64,000 bases of DNA from Vibrio sp. J1-1 (GTDB lineage Bacteria > Pseudomonadota > Gammaproteobacteria > Enterobacterales > Vibrionaceae). The translations under genes were made by a program, and so were the position numbers. The stretch spans positions 248,001 through 312,000 of the forward strand of contig NZ_JAKKCM010000001.1 in NCBI RefSeq assembly GCF_021728395.1, in the 5' to 3' direction. Of the stretch, positions 48,202-57,221 are shown piece after piece. The number at the start of each line of letters is the position of its first letter. Within the stretch, counting starts at the first letter, position 1. The notes under the pieces were generated by a model. That model made no database searches. It worked only from the letters and a program-made list of their open reading frames with translations, and was not told the origin of the DNA.

Positions 48202-49130
48202 TAATTTTTCTTACTTTCTTCTATGAAGTAATCATTATAAAAGTAGTAGATCGATGGATAATATTTTTTCACTAACTTTTCGTACGTTCCATCTTGCTTA
48301 ATAGAGTCCAAATAGCGGTCAAAGGCTTCGCGTAATTCTGGCGAATTTTTTCGGAATGCTACAGCCATCTTTTGATTTTCTGATATTGGACCAATGACTT
48401 TTATTTCACCAGGCCACTTTTCAAGTGCGATGAGTGTGTCAGCAACATCTAATAAAGTACTTTCAGCATCATTCTTCATAATTGCTGGCACCATCTCGTT
48501 AAGAAGGCGGTGACCATCCGGAAGAATCACTTTTGCTCCAGTGTCGTATAAGTCATAAAGGTTGGGATCAAGACAAGAGTGCTCCAAAGCCAATACCTCT
48601 CGACCTTCAATCAGCTTTTTCACTATATCGATGTCTTCATCAATAGAGCCAGTAGGCTTAATTGGGGAGAGCGATGAATCCGTTCTGGATACTAACCAAA
48701 CGCCAGAAGGGAAGTAATCCTGAGAAAAATCAATAACCTCCGTTCTCCAGTCGAGAATGGTCACCCCATTAGCAATCAAATCGCCTTCAATGGGTGTCGT
48801 TTCTCCTAAAACAGCTCGTTTATCTTGGTAATAAACATGCTGACCAACAAGCTTTCCGATCATATTACTCCACTGAGCAGGCACGTATTCATAACGCACC
48901 CCCAAGGACTGAGCGAAACCTTTTACTATGTCTACATCAAAACCTGTAAGCGTTTCCATTTCACCTTGTTCGATGTAAGAAACAAAATTGGCGTAAGGAA
49001 CACCGATATGGCGTAGGACTCCCCTCTCGTGGATCTCTTGAAGATCACTTGACCAAACTGAAGAAGACATAACCGTAGCCGTGAGTATCCCCATCGCAGC
49101 TATAGTTCGTTTAAGTATCTTGACTGACAT
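48201..49130 (-). CDS. scrB: ScrB: periplasmic solute-binding protein
   Basis: A 309-residue family 3 solute-binding protein with a signal peptide of about 28 residues. Family features: IGVPYANFVSYIEQ, LTGFDVDIVKGFAQSLGV near 60 and NGVTILDWRTEVIDFSQDYF near 120. No transporter genes accompany it; instead it lies between scrA and scrC, so it acts as a receptor for the S-signal, presenting it to the ScrC periplasmic domain. Confidence 0.92.
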   Translation of the reverse strand: MSVKILKRTIAAMGILTATVMSSSVWSSDLQEIHERGVLRHIGVPYANFVSYIEQGEMETLTGFDVDIVKGFAQSLGVRYEYVPAQWSNMIGKLVGQHVYYQDKRAVLGETTPIEGDLIANGVTILDWRTEVIDFSQDYFPSGVWLVSRTDSSLSPIKPTGSIDEDIDIVKKLIEGREVLALEHSCLDPNLYDLYDTGAKVILPDGHRLLNEMVPAIMKNDAESTLLDVADTLIALEKWPGEIKVIGPISENQKMAVAFRKNSPELREAFDRYLDSIKQDGTYEKLVKKYYPSIYYFYNDYFIEESKKN

Positions 49131-49190
49131 AGTGCTTAACCTTTTTCACAAAGCGCCCAAAACTGGACGCTTACGTGATAAACAACAACC

Positions 49191-50609
49191 TTAGAATGAG
49201 TAATACAAGTCTGTAATCGCTTGGACTAACCCTTCTACATCTTGCTCATCATGGAACAAGTGTGTAGAGATACGAAGAGCATACGTGTCATCTAGATCAT
49301 CTTTATACAACTTGAAATTTGTTGTACGAATGATGTAGCCATACTCCTCACGTAAGCGATCTCTAAACTCAGTGAGAATGTCGCCGTTCGTCACATTATC
49401 AAAAAATGGGTTGAACGTCGTGAGACCACTGGTTAGACCCTCTACGTTTGGCGAGAAGATTTTTGCTTGTGGTAAAGCCTTAGCAAGTAACTCTTTACAC
49501 AGACTACCTAAAGCAAGCACACGCTCTTCAATTCGATCTCGGCCAATCTCATCCCACATTTTACAGCTGTCAGTTAACGCCTGTTTCGCAGGGAAGTTAT
49601 CGTTACCAACGTACTGAAGCTGGATCTGTTTACCTAAGTAATCAGCGTGAGACAGTGATGAGTTAATCAACCATAGTGGATTCTCACGTTGCCAATATTC
49701 ATTCAGACGTTCGCCAAGACTATTTTCACCTTTACGCACATATAAAATACCAGTCGCACCCGCACCACACTGCCATTTATGGCCAGAACCTGCATAAAAG
49801 TCACAGTCTAGATCATGGAAGTCGAGGTTTAACATTCCAATGGTGTGAGCACCGTCGATCATTGTAGGGATTCGGTACTCTTTCGCGAGCTCGCAAATCG
49901 CTTTGGCAGGTAAAGCCGTACCTGTTTTGTAAGTGATGTGAGAGAAAACGATAAGTCGCACATTCCCATTAGATTCAATCGCTGTACGGAATGCTTCAAC
50001 GTAATCTTCTTCCGATACCTCTTCAGTACCAGTAAACACAGGTAATTGGATCTCAACCACCTCAGCATTAAAGCGCTCTTTTGCTACGCTAAGAGGAGAA
50101 AGGGCCGCCACATGCTCATGGTGCGTTGTTAGGATAACGTCACCCTTTTCGAAGTGCAGGCCGTTGATGATGGTACATAAACCATCGGTAGTATTGCGAC
50201 TAAGAATGATTTCTTCCGCATCAGCACCAAAGCCCGCAGCAATTTCCTCAGCCATATTGGTAACTTGTGGCCAAGAACCAAACTTGCCTTGCATATCCCA
50301 TGGGTATTCTGCGACCAGCTTGTTATTATCTGCGTAGTTTTCTAGTACATGCTTCGGCATAGAACCAGTCGTACCGATGTTCATATACGTGGTTTTCTTG
50401 TCTAAAACGAACTGCTTTTGTACTTTACGCCAAAATTGTCTATCGTTTTTACTACCTAGACCTTGGCTGCCCCAGTTAATTTTCTGCTCACCCGCTTGTG
50501 CTATGCCTGAGAAGGCAGAAGCACTCACACCAGCAACAACGGCGCCCGTTGCTCCTTTGAGAAAATTACGGCGGCTGCGATCAGTCTGCGTAGGTTCCTT
50601 GTTGCTCAT
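49191..50609 (-). CDS. scrA: ScrA: Tat-exported PLP-dependent enzyme
   Basis: A 472-residue class V aminotransferase-fold enzyme. A Tat signal (DRSRRNFLKGA) covers residues 11-21, with cleavage near AQA-GE at about 39. The PLP site is MIDGAHTIGMLNL near 250 and the PLP lysine lies in YAGSGHKWQCGAGATG near 275. Homologues include isopenicillin-N epimerase-like and cysteine desulfurase-like proteins. In V. parahaemolyticus ScrA is needed to make the extracellular S-signal, whose chemistry is not known to me. The Tat leader implies that folded, PLP-loaded enzyme works in the periplasm. First gene of the operon. Confidence 0.92.
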   Translation of the reverse strand: MSNKEPTQTDRSRRNFLKGATGAVVAGVSASAFSGIAQAGEQKINWGSQGLGSKNDRQFWRKVQKQFVLDKKTTYMNIGTTGSMPKHVLENYADNNKLVAEYPWDMQGKFGSWPQVTNMAEEIAAGFGADAEEIILSRNTTDGLCTIINGLHFEKGDVILTTHHEHVAALSPLSVAKERFNAEVVEIQLPVFTGTEEVSEEDYVEAFRTAIESNGNVRLIVFSHITYKTGTALPAKAICELAKEYRIPTMIDGAHTIGMLNLDFHDLDCDFYAGSGHKWQCGAGATGILYVRKGENSLGERLNEYWQRENPLWLINSSLSHADYLGKQIQLQYVGNDNFPAKQALTDSCKMWDEIGRDRIEERVLALGSLCKELLAKALPQAKIFSPNVEGLTSGLTTFNPFFDNVTNGDILTEFRDRLREEYGYIIRTTNFKLYKDDLDDTYALRISTHLFHDEQDVEGLVQAITDLYYSF

Positions 50610-51147
50610 CTTTTTTCATTCCTTGTCGAAATTAGCCATCATATTGTTAATTAAACACACGTAACTATTTGTTACTAAACCATTATTACTTATTCAAACC
50701 AAAGTTTAATTTTTTTCAGCGCTATTAAGTGATCTTTGTTCCATTTTTCTAACAAAATGATGACACAATCAACAATCAGCCATCATTTATATTCATCTGA
50801 ATTCATAATAAAATAGTAGTTAAATTAGAGCACTTTAGTAGTAAAAATTTAATTTATTCGTTCATTTAAAACAGATTCGATCATTCTCATTGAGCTCAAC
50901 ATTTCTGTTTTTCTTCATGGTTTCAAACAACTTTGCCATTGACTCTATGCTCATCACGGCGATTCTTATGTCAAATATGTCTGATGTGCTACGTTTTATT
51001 AAAGCCGGGAGTTAGACGGTACGGCTTGAGATCTATCTTGAGTTCACACGAAAAGTTGTTGGAAGAGTATGAAACAAAACGCCACTCTTTATGAAACTCG
51101 ACGTTTGAACTTACGACCATCCGAACATAGATATGGAAGGAAAAACC
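50610..51147. promoter_or_regulatory. Divergent scrA/sodC regulatory region
   Basis: About 540 bases, very AT-rich next to scrA. It must carry both promoters, but no -35/-10 pair stands out. A hydrophobic open frame with an internal ATG near 50917 (plus, ending at 51015) lacks a ribosome site and is not called. Confidence 0.4.
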
Positions 51148-51669
51148 ATGTTAAAAGGATCACTGAGCATTTCGGCAATCGCGACATTGATGGGAGTGAT
51201 TGCCCCTGCAGCTATAGCACAATCGATATCCATGACCGACCTCAACAACAATAAGAGCGTTGGAACCGTGGAACTATCAGAAACTCAATATGGTGTTGTA
51301 TTTGCCCCTCAATTATCCAGCATACCGGCGGGGCTACATGGCTTTCATGTACATGTTAATCCATCTTGCGAAAGTGCAGAAAAAGATGGAAAAACAGTCC
51401 TAGGTGGCGCGGCTGGCGGCCATTATGATCCAAAAAATACCGGTAAACATGGGTATCCGTGGACAGAAGATAACCACCTTGGCGATCTTCCTGCCTTGTA
51501 TGCGGATATGGAAGGCAATGCCGTTGTGCCCGTTTTAGCACCACGACTAAAATTATCTGACTTAAAAGGCAGAGCTCTGATGATCCATGCAGGAGGAGAT
51601 AATCACTCCGACCAACCCGCCAAATTAGGCGGTGGTGGTGCACGCATTGTTTGTGGTGTGATCGACTAA
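51148..51669 (+). CDS. sodC: Periplasmic Cu/Zn superoxide dismutase
   Basis: A 173-residue enzyme removing superoxide in the periplasm. A signal peptide of about 24 residues ends at AAIA-QS. The metal site is complete: [13 protein letters not shown] (Cu His), [20 protein letters not shown] (bridging His and Zn ligands), LGDLPAL and [12 protein letters not shown] (last Cu His), ending ARIVCGVI with the disulfide Cys. The ATG at 51148 lies after AAGGAAAAA. Confidence 0.96.
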   Translation: MLKGSLSISAIATLMGVIAPAAIAQSISMTDLNNNKSVGTVELSETQYGVVFAPQLSSIPAGLHGFHVHVNPSCESAEKDGKTVLGGAAGGHYDPKNTGKHGYPWTEDNHLGDLPALYADMEGNAVVPVLAPRLKLSDLKGRALMIHAGGDNHSDQPAKLGGGGARIVCGVID

Positions 51670-51687
51670 AGAGTCAAACGCTTTGCT

Positions 51688-51724
51688 GATTCACACTTCT
51701 CTCATACCGCGGGAAGTGTGAATC
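51688..51724. terminator. Strong hairpin between sodC and the histidine kinase gene
   Basis: GATTCACACTTC pairs perfectly with GAAGTGTGAATC (12 pairs) around 13 bases and spans the kinase stop codon. T runs are poor on both sides, so termination efficiency is uncertain. Confidence 0.55.
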
Positions 51725-53075
51725 GTTGGGTAAATCGAGACGCCGTTATATCCGTTTCTAAGTAACTGTGATGCAACATTAAAATGGACTGTACAATTTT
51801 AGTTCCAATACCTAATGCGCCTTGATGGGACTCTGGTTCAATGTGATTGGAAAGCGTAAAGTGGGCACTTGCTCTGTCATCACTGAGATGTATTTGACAA
51901 ACGACGGTCGACCTTGACGGACTATGGCGTAACGCATTTTCTAACAAGTTAAGTAGCACCCTTTCCAGCAACCCTTTATCACCAATTGTCTGTATTTGAT
52001 CTTCTATCTCTATACTCAGCGTCACTTCCTTATGCTGAAATTGACTTTGCATCGTTTCAGCACACTCTGTCACCAGCTCAGCCAGATCGACGGGAAGATA
52101 TTCGTAGCTCGGTAGCGAGGCTTCTTTTTTTGCCTCTTCGAGCAACGCATGCAGTTGTCTGGAAAGTTTTTCTCCATTTCGAAAAGCCACATCAATAAGA
52201 GGATCTGATGCAGGATGTTGTAATCGCCACGTTTCTAAATATCCCAATACGCTTGAAAGCGGTGTCTTTAAATCGTGACTCAACTGCACAAGGCTTTGAC
52301 GACGGTGAGAAGATTGATATTCGAGGTGTAAGAATTGCTGCTGAATGTGCTTCGCCATCAGCTGATAAGAGTGAGCAACGGGTATTAACTCTGGAACCTG
52401 ATGAGTAAACTTTGGATGTAGACGAAAATCATGTTCCGCCTGCTGTTGCATTTGATCGGTCACGCGCTCTATAGGATTAAGAAGACTGCGCTTCACCAAC
52501 ACATAAGCACCGAAAGCAAAGCCTAATATGGAGAGTAACACCAGCCCAGCGAGTGCGAGGTAAGGCGTATCGACTTGTGCATTGGCAATTGCGGTGTGAC
52601 GGGAACTGCCGATCACCACATAAAGATAACCTATCGTTGAGCCAAACTCTTCAATCGACGCGACGGAAAACACTTTATGTTCATCACTACTTCGCGGATC
52701 GTCGCCTAAAATCGGCAAAGGGTCACCGCGTAAAAACTGCTTGATAGGACCAAGGTCCACAGACTCCAACAGTTCGGTTCCATCCGGAGCGGCATGTGTG
52801 GTGATATTCCCCTGACTATCAAGAAAATAGATTTCGAAGTCAGGTCCAATCAACATTAAAGTATGGAATATCGATTTTAGCGCTTTCGGGTTGTAATCTG
52901 TCCCTATCATCAACGGATTATCATCGCGCATATGGCTGGCCAATTCTTTGTGTAAACTCTGCTGAGTGCGAAGTTCGATGGTCTCTTTGTGCCAGTTATA
53001 AGTGAGTGCAATGGCAGCCGCAGCCAAACAAAACCAGACCGTGGTAAACACCATTAAACGAGATTTAAAGCTCAT
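51702..53075 (-). CDS. Sensor histidine kinase, linked to the spondin genes
   Basis: A 457-residue inner-membrane kinase. Helices lie near residues 7-27 and 165-190, enclosing a periplasmic sensor of about 135 residues. HAMP-like (LNPIERVTDQM) and HisKA follow, with the phospho-His in LSHDLKTPLSSVLGYLE near 270. The N box is LLNLLENALRHSP near 375. The usual G1 box DxGxG is not seen where expected; the sequence reads FTLSNHIEPESHQGALGIGT, so the ATP lid is atypical. It follows its response regulator by 24 bases. Stimulus unknown. Confidence 0.9.
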   Translation of the reverse strand: MSFKSRLMVFTTVWFCLAAAAIALTYNWHKETIELRTQQSLHKELASHMRDDNPLMIGTDYNPKALKSIFHTLMLIGPDFEIYFLDSQGNITTHAAPDGTELLESVDLGPIKQFLRGDPLPILGDDPRSSDEHKVFSVASIEEFGSTIGYLYVVIGSSRHTAIANAQVDTPYLALAGLVLLSILGFAFGAYVLVKRSLLNPIERVTDQMQQQAEHDFRLHPKFTHQVPELIPVAHSYQLMAKHIQQQFLHLEYQSSHRRQSLVQLSHDLKTPLSSVLGYLETWRLQHPASDPLIDVAFRNGEKLSRQLHALLEEAKKEASLPSYEYLPVDLAELVTECAETMQSQFQHKEVTLSIEIEDQIQTIGDKGLLERVLLNLLENALRHSPSRSTVVCQIHLSDDRASAHFTLSNHIEPESHQGALGIGTKIVQSILMLHHSYLETDITASRFTQRFTLPAV

Positions 53076-53099
53076 CCAACTGCCTCCTAGGTAACTGGC

Positions 53100-53837
53100 T
53101 TATTGATGCGACTGAAATTTGTAACCCACGCCCCAAACTGTTTGGATAAAGTGATGCTCGGAATCCGAGAGCATCAACTTAGAGCGTAAGCGATTAATGG
53201 TGCTACAAACCGTATGGTGATATCCGGCGTGATGAGTATTCCAAACATGATCAAGCAGTTCATCTTTGCTATAGACCCTGCCGGGATGCATCGCAAGGAA
53301 CTGTAACAACGAGAACTCAGTAGCGGTTAGCGAAACATCTTTATTGTTGAGTGAAACCTGATGCAATTCCGGAACAATCTTTAACGCGCCAAAATTCAAA
53401 GCGTCTTCTGTCTCTTTGGTCTTGTTGTCCGTCGTTTGGTTAACGCGGCGCAATACATTCCTCACTCGAGCTTGAAACTCCAGTACACTAAACGGTTTCG
53501 TTATGTAGTCGTCAACATCTGCCTCTAACCCATCGACTTTGTCCATTTCACTGTCTCTCGCGGTCAACACCAGAACTGGTGTCCAATCTTGCTGCTGACG
53601 CAAGTAATGGCAAAAATCTAAGCCATCACCATCTGGTAATCCCCTATCGAGGATCACCAGATCAAAAGCCTGTCGCTGGTACTCAGTTGTCCCCTTTTCG
53701 ATGCTAACGACTCGCGTGACATGATGCCCTTGAAACTTAAGGTGCATTTGAACTAGCTCGGCTAAATCGTTATCGTCTTCTATCAACAAAATGTTCGCTG
53801 CCATATTGATTGCTGGGTTAAAAGTTTGCTGCACCAT
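53100..53837 (-). CDS. OmpR-family response regulator
   Basis: A 245-residue regulator. The receiver has the acidic pair in LLIEDDNDLAEL, the phospho-Asp in LVILDRGLPDGDG and the switch Lys in YITKPFSVLEF. The winged-helix output domain ends HFIQTVWGVGYKFQ. AGGGG stands about eight bases before the ATG at 53837; the in-frame ATG at 53804 would remove 11 residues but has no ribosome site. It is cotranscribed with the kinase. Direct repeats of 11-base period upstream of the spondin genes fit its DNA-binding class. Confidence 0.93.
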   Translation of the reverse strand: MVQQTFNPAINMAANILLIEDDNDLAELVQMHLKFQGHHVTRVVSIEKGTTEYQRQAFDLVILDRGLPDGDGLDFCHYLRQQQDWTPVLVLTARDSEMDKVDGLEADVDDYITKPFSVLEFQARVRNVLRRVNQTTDNKTKETEDALNFGALKIVPELHQVSLNNKDVSLTATEFSLLQFLAMHPGRVYSKDELLDHVWNTHHAGYHHTVCSTINRLRSKLMLSDSEHHFIQTVWGVGYKFQSHQ

Positions 53838-53922
53838 GATCCTTTCCCCTGCGAATGACTTTCCCTACCGATGAGAAGTCTCATTCTGCACAGGACCGGA
53901 TCAAAGCAATCTTTCTTTCAGA

Positions 53923-53977
53923 AAAAGGCTCCGGCGGCGAAAATGAATAAAGCCTAGCGAATGAAGAAACCGCCGGA
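53923..53977 (-). terminator. Terminator-like stem after the spondin genes
   Basis: TCCGGCGG pairs with CCGCCGGA across a 32-base loop; on the minus strand GCCTTTTTC follows. It may reduce, rather than stop, readthrough into the two-component genes. Confidence 0.5.
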
Positions 53978-53985
53978 ATTTGCTT

Positions 53986-54681
53986 TTATTCTATCCGCGT
54001 GATCGTCACCTTCGCACTAGGGTTTAGAAATCGATGATTTGCAGACAAGGTAGAATTCGTCAGTCCATCATCGCGGCTAATAATGCCCGCATGAAAAGCA
54101 ACCATATCAGCGTTATCGTTCCGCTCTGCATTGAAGCCTTCACCTCCACCAGCAGGGCCTGGAATCGTCTCAGCAAGTTCATCATTAAGCTCGGTTCCGG
54201 AATCCCACACGTTCATGTTCATTTCGTAACTTTCACCAACAGCGAGCGATTTAATTGGCAAGCCTGTCTCTCCGACAAAGGCATCGTTGGTGTTTACCAA
54301 CATAGAGGCCACCGACAAGAAACCATAGTGGTCTGGATTAAGCGTAATTGTCACCTCGTCAGAAGCACCGGGAAGTACTAAGCCATTCCCCGATACCCCC
54401 TGATAGACATTGCTGTCGCTGTTCACTATCGCTATCAACTCGGCATTACTACCACCTTCAGCTAAGTGCTCTAAGGCAACCGATGCGCTTTTACCAACTT
54501 CAAACAAACGGAAATCACTGTTATGAGTAAGTACCGCCAGTGGAGACATAGGCTGATTTGCGGTTAGGTTCGCCACATTTACCGTATATTGGAATGACGT
54601 CACTTTGTCGTTGTCATCATCATGAAGACAACCGGCAAGTAAAGCGACTGGTGCCGCCACGAGTAAGATTTTGTATTTCAT
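53986..54681 (-). CDS. Spondin-domain lipoprotein
   Basis: A 231-residue exported protein. The lipobox VALLAGC at residues 12-18 makes it a lipoprotein. The spondin-type domain covers the rest: LAVLTHNSDFRLFEVGKSAS, then YGFLSVASMLVNTNDAFVGE and the Asp/Glu-rich segment WDSGTELNDE. The same landmarks appear in its neighbour, so the two are paralogues. Bacterial spondin proteins have no settled role; surface adhesion is a guess from the animal family. Ten bases separate it from the first spondin gene. Confidence 0.85.
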   Translation of the reverse strand: MKYKILLVAAPVALLAGCLHDDDNDKVTSFQYTVNVANLTANQPMSPLAVLTHNSDFRLFEVGKSASVALEHLAEGGSNAELIAIVNSDSNVYQGVSGNGLVLPGASDEVTITLNPDHYGFLSVASMLVNTNDAFVGETGLPIKSLAVGESYEMNMNVWDSGTELNDELAETIPGPAGGGEGFNAERNDNADMVAFHAGIISRDDGLTNSTLSANHRFLNPSAKVTITRIE

Positions 54682-54690
54682 ACGTCCCCC

Positions 54691-55374
54691 TTACTTCACT
54701 ACGATGGTGATGGTAGCAACGGGGTTTAACCAACGGTGACTGCTACTGTCTAGGTCACTGAGACCACCAAGCGAGTCACTGTCACCCAAATTCCCGGGAT
54801 GTACATGAACTTTGTCATTTGAGACCGCAGCTTCAACACCCGCCCCTCCGCTTCCGAAAGTAATAAAAGGTGGGTTGGGGATGCTTGCCACTAACTCGTC
54901 ATTGGCTTCGGTACCTGCATCGTAACTGTTCAATGTTGCTTTATAAGTGCCCGCGGTAGTAGGGATTTTCCAACTGTCTAAACCAACAAACCCATCATTG
55001 GTTGGCAACAGCATTGCACTGAGAGAAAGGTAATCGTGATCACCACTGTCGAAGGTAAACACGGTCGCACTGCCCGGATTAAGGAAGCCACTGGCGGGAT
55101 TTTCTACTACAGTGCCCCCAGCGTTACCAATCACGCTTGATAAACCTGAAATGTCACCTTGTTCAGCCATCGCTTCTAACTCAGACGTCGCGGTTTCTCC
55201 CACTTTGAACATATGCAGATCGGAGCCATGTGCAGCCACGATGAGCGGCGTAAAATAGATGCCTTTGGTAGCATTGGTGACGGTAATTTCTAATTCTGCC
55301 GCGCTCACCGATGCAGCACCAAACGTCAGAGCAACAGAAGCCATAGCGAGACCAAGTTGGGTACGTTTTTTCAT
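54691..55374 (-). CDS. Exported spondin-domain protein
   Basis: A 227-residue protein. The signal peptide covers about residues 1-25 (MKKRTQLGLAMASVALTFGA, ending VSA-AE). It has no lipobox and is therefore free in the periplasm or secreted. The spondin domain has LIVAAHGSDLHMFKVGETAT, DYLSLSAMLLPTNDGFVGLD and YDAGTEANDELV. The ATG at 55374 follows AAGGATGG; longer starts do not fit. First gene of a set spondin-spondin-regulator-kinase, probably the target of that regulator. Confidence 0.87.
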   Translation of the reverse strand: MKKRTQLGLAMASVALTFGAASVSAAELEITVTNATKGIYFTPLIVAAHGSDLHMFKVGETATSELEAMAEQGDISGLSSVIGNAGGTVVENPASGFLNPGSATVFTFDSGDHDYLSLSAMLLPTNDGFVGLDSWKIPTTAGTYKATLNSYDAGTEANDELVASIPNPPFITFGSGGAGVEAAVSNDKVHVHPGNLGDSDSLGGLSDLDSSSHRWLNPVATITIVVK

Positions 55375-55515
55375 TGTGAGTCCATCCTTTAATAAGAGTG
55401 ATACCCAAGCCAGTGAACACATCGTCTTCTGACTGCCTGGGTAAGATTACTATCGAACGTCTTCCGTTCTTGTCTCTAAGCATGGCAAGTAGATCTATCG
55501 ACAATTTCATCAAAC

Positions 55516-55533
55516 TCTCACAAAATTCTCACA
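55516..55533 (-). promoter_or_regulatory. Tandem 11-base-period site upstream of the spondin operon
   Basis: TCTCACA at 55516-55522 repeats at 55527-55533, a spacing of 11 bases (TGTGAGA-N4-TGTGAGA on the minus strand). OmpR/PhoB-class regulators bind such direct repeats. The site is about 140 bases before the spondin start and in the gap shared with the divergent LysR gene. Confidence 0.5.
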
Positions 55534-55722
55534 ACTTCTGGTTTTGATCCTGACACGAAGAAATGGTGCTTTTCTAGTCTGCTGATAGCGCTCTTTTCAC
55601 TGAATAACGCTGTCTAAAAATGTCTTTCTGACAAAAATATCGTGAAAGCGGGACTGACACACTTGAACCAATCCCTGTCCTACCAGAAAATACCAGCATC
55701 ACGCAGCACAGAACCGAAACAT

Positions 55723-56652
55723 ATGGTTAATCCAAAACTTATCGCCCTACTTCCGGATCTCGCCTCATTTATCCTGGTGGTGAACGAAGGCAGTTTTACC
55801 GCCGCCGCTAAAAAGCTTGGGGTCACCCCTTCAGCCTTGAGTAAATTGATCACACGATTAGAACATGCGCTTTCCGTGAAGTTATTTGAACGTACCACAC
55901 GTAAGCTGCTCATCACTCAAGCAGGCCAGAAGGTCTATGACCAGAGCATCGCTATGGTCAATGCCGCCCAACAAGCGGTGGAACTGTCCGCTGAAGATCA
56001 TACAGAACCAACTGGTGCACTAACGGTTGCAGCGCCAGAAGCGTTTTTGAACTCGGTTCTTCAGCCTTTTGTGCTGCCTTTTTTACAGCGTTATCCAGAG
56101 ATTCAGCTCAAACTTCGAGCGGCTGATGGTGAAATTGACTTGTTCCGTGAAGGTATCGATGTGGCCTTTAAGCTGACCGATAAACCCGATGAGAATCTGG
56201 TATTGAAAGAAATCAGTAAGACCAACCTTGTGCTTTGCGCATCACCAGACTATCTGGCAGGTCACGGCATGCCAGAACATCCTACTCAGTTGGAGAAACA
56301 CGACTGTATTTACCTTGCAGAAAATGACAAAGACAACATTTGGTCCTTCTTTAAAGAAGAAGCCTTTCACTCGATTGCCGTCAGTGGTCGTTATGCCGTT
56401 AACCACTCACAAATGCGTTTAAATGGCGTTAAAGCGGGGTTAGGTATCGGAATATTTCACGACTTTGTGATTAAAGAGGCGCTGGAGCGTGGAGATGTGG
56501 TCGAAGTGCTTTCTGATTGGATGATCAAAAGTAACTACCATGGTGCTATTGCTATGCAGTACCCCCAAACCAAATACATGCCTGCGCGCTTGCGGGTATT
56601 TATCGATTTTGTTAACGATCATTTGGTATCTAAAGAACCTAGCCGAATTTAA
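55723..56652 (+). CDS. LysR-family regulator
   Basis: A regulator of about 309 residues, CrgA/AaeR-like subgroup. The HTH (GSFTAAAKKLGVTPSALSKL) spans about residues 19-38 and is followed by LFERTTRKLLITQAG. The effector domain (PTGALTVAAPEAFL) covers about 95-300. The ATG at 55723 gives the usual short N-terminus; the GTG at 55642 would add 27 residues with no ribosome site. Divergent from the spondin operon, but its target is unknown. Confidence 0.85.
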   Translation: MVNPKLIALLPDLASFILVVNEGSFTAAAKKLGVTPSALSKLITRLEHALSVKLFERTTRKLLITQAGQKVYDQSIAMVNAAQQAVELSAEDHTEPTGALTVAAPEAFLNSVLQPFVLPFLQRYPEIQLKLRAADGEIDLFREGIDVAFKLTDKPDENLVLKEISKTNLVLCASPDYLAGHGMPEHPTQLEKHDCIYLAENDKDNIWSFFKEEAFHSIAVSGRYAVNHSQMRLNGVKAGLGIGIFHDFVIKEALERGDVVEVLSDWMIKSNYHGAIAMQYPQTKYMPARLRVFIDFVNDHLVSKEPSRI

Positions 56653-56746
56653 GTCGCTAGGTTTGCTCGGGCTCAGGTTGCTCTTTTTAGTGCCTAGCGC
56701 TATCGTGTGAGCGCTTCTCGTAGGGACAGGATTAATATCATCCAGA

Positions 56747-57187
56747 TCAGAATAACTTTGTCTGACAACGGCTATTCACTATTTCTTCTATTGCATGTTC
56801 TTCAAGCTTCTGCTTCTGATATCTCTGCTCTGAATGCCAGTTTTCAAGCACTTTCTCTAATCCCTTTACTTTCATCTGCTTGTACTCAATCTGTCTCTGT
56901 AGCGATGTGCACTGAGCCTGCATAACCGCCTGTTCATTCTCTTGATGGACAATAATTTTTTGTAACATCTGGTCGACGCGATTTAAGTTCATCAAAGCTT
57001 CACTGTTCAGGCTTGGAGCATTACGAACCGAACTTCCTGTAAGACTTCTCAGCTGGGTAAGTTGCTCCAACTTGCTCTTTGTCAGTGTATGTTGCTGACG
57101 CATAGACTCTAATTGTTGAGACATAAGATCACGATTTTTTTCTTGTATCTTCTGAAACTGTCCGACAGCACGTAACTTTGCTTCCAT
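56747..57187 (-). CDS. fliJ: Flagellar FliJ-like chaperone (lateral system)
   Basis: A 146-residue coiled-coil protein (IQEKNRDLMSQQLESMRQQH, CTSLQRQIEYKQMKVKGLEK). FliJ sequences diverge strongly, so the call rests on size, coiled coil and the position directly after fliI, which is where FliJ lies in flagellar operons. It would sit under the FliI ATPase and help deliver export substrates. Last gene of the visible operon. Confidence 0.8.
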   Translation of the reverse strand: MEAKLRAVGQFQKIQEKNRDLMSQQLESMRQQHTLTKSKLEQLTQLRSLTGSSVRNAPSLNSEALMNLNRVDQMLQKIIVHQENEQAVMQAQCTSLQRQIEYKQMKVKGLEKVLENWHSEQRYQKQKLEEHAIEEIVNSRCQTKLF

Positions 57188-57221
57188 TGCCTTTATCCAC
57201 TATAGGGTTATAGAAATTATG

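Noticed and set aside
50917..51015. Hydrophobic small frame on the plus strand upstream of sodC
   Set aside because: No ribosome binding site and only about 32 residues; kept out of the gene list.
56654..56700. CGCTAGG/CCTAGCG inverted repeat as terminator between LysR and fliJ
   Set aside because: Seven pairs around a 31-base loop with no T run; too weak to call.
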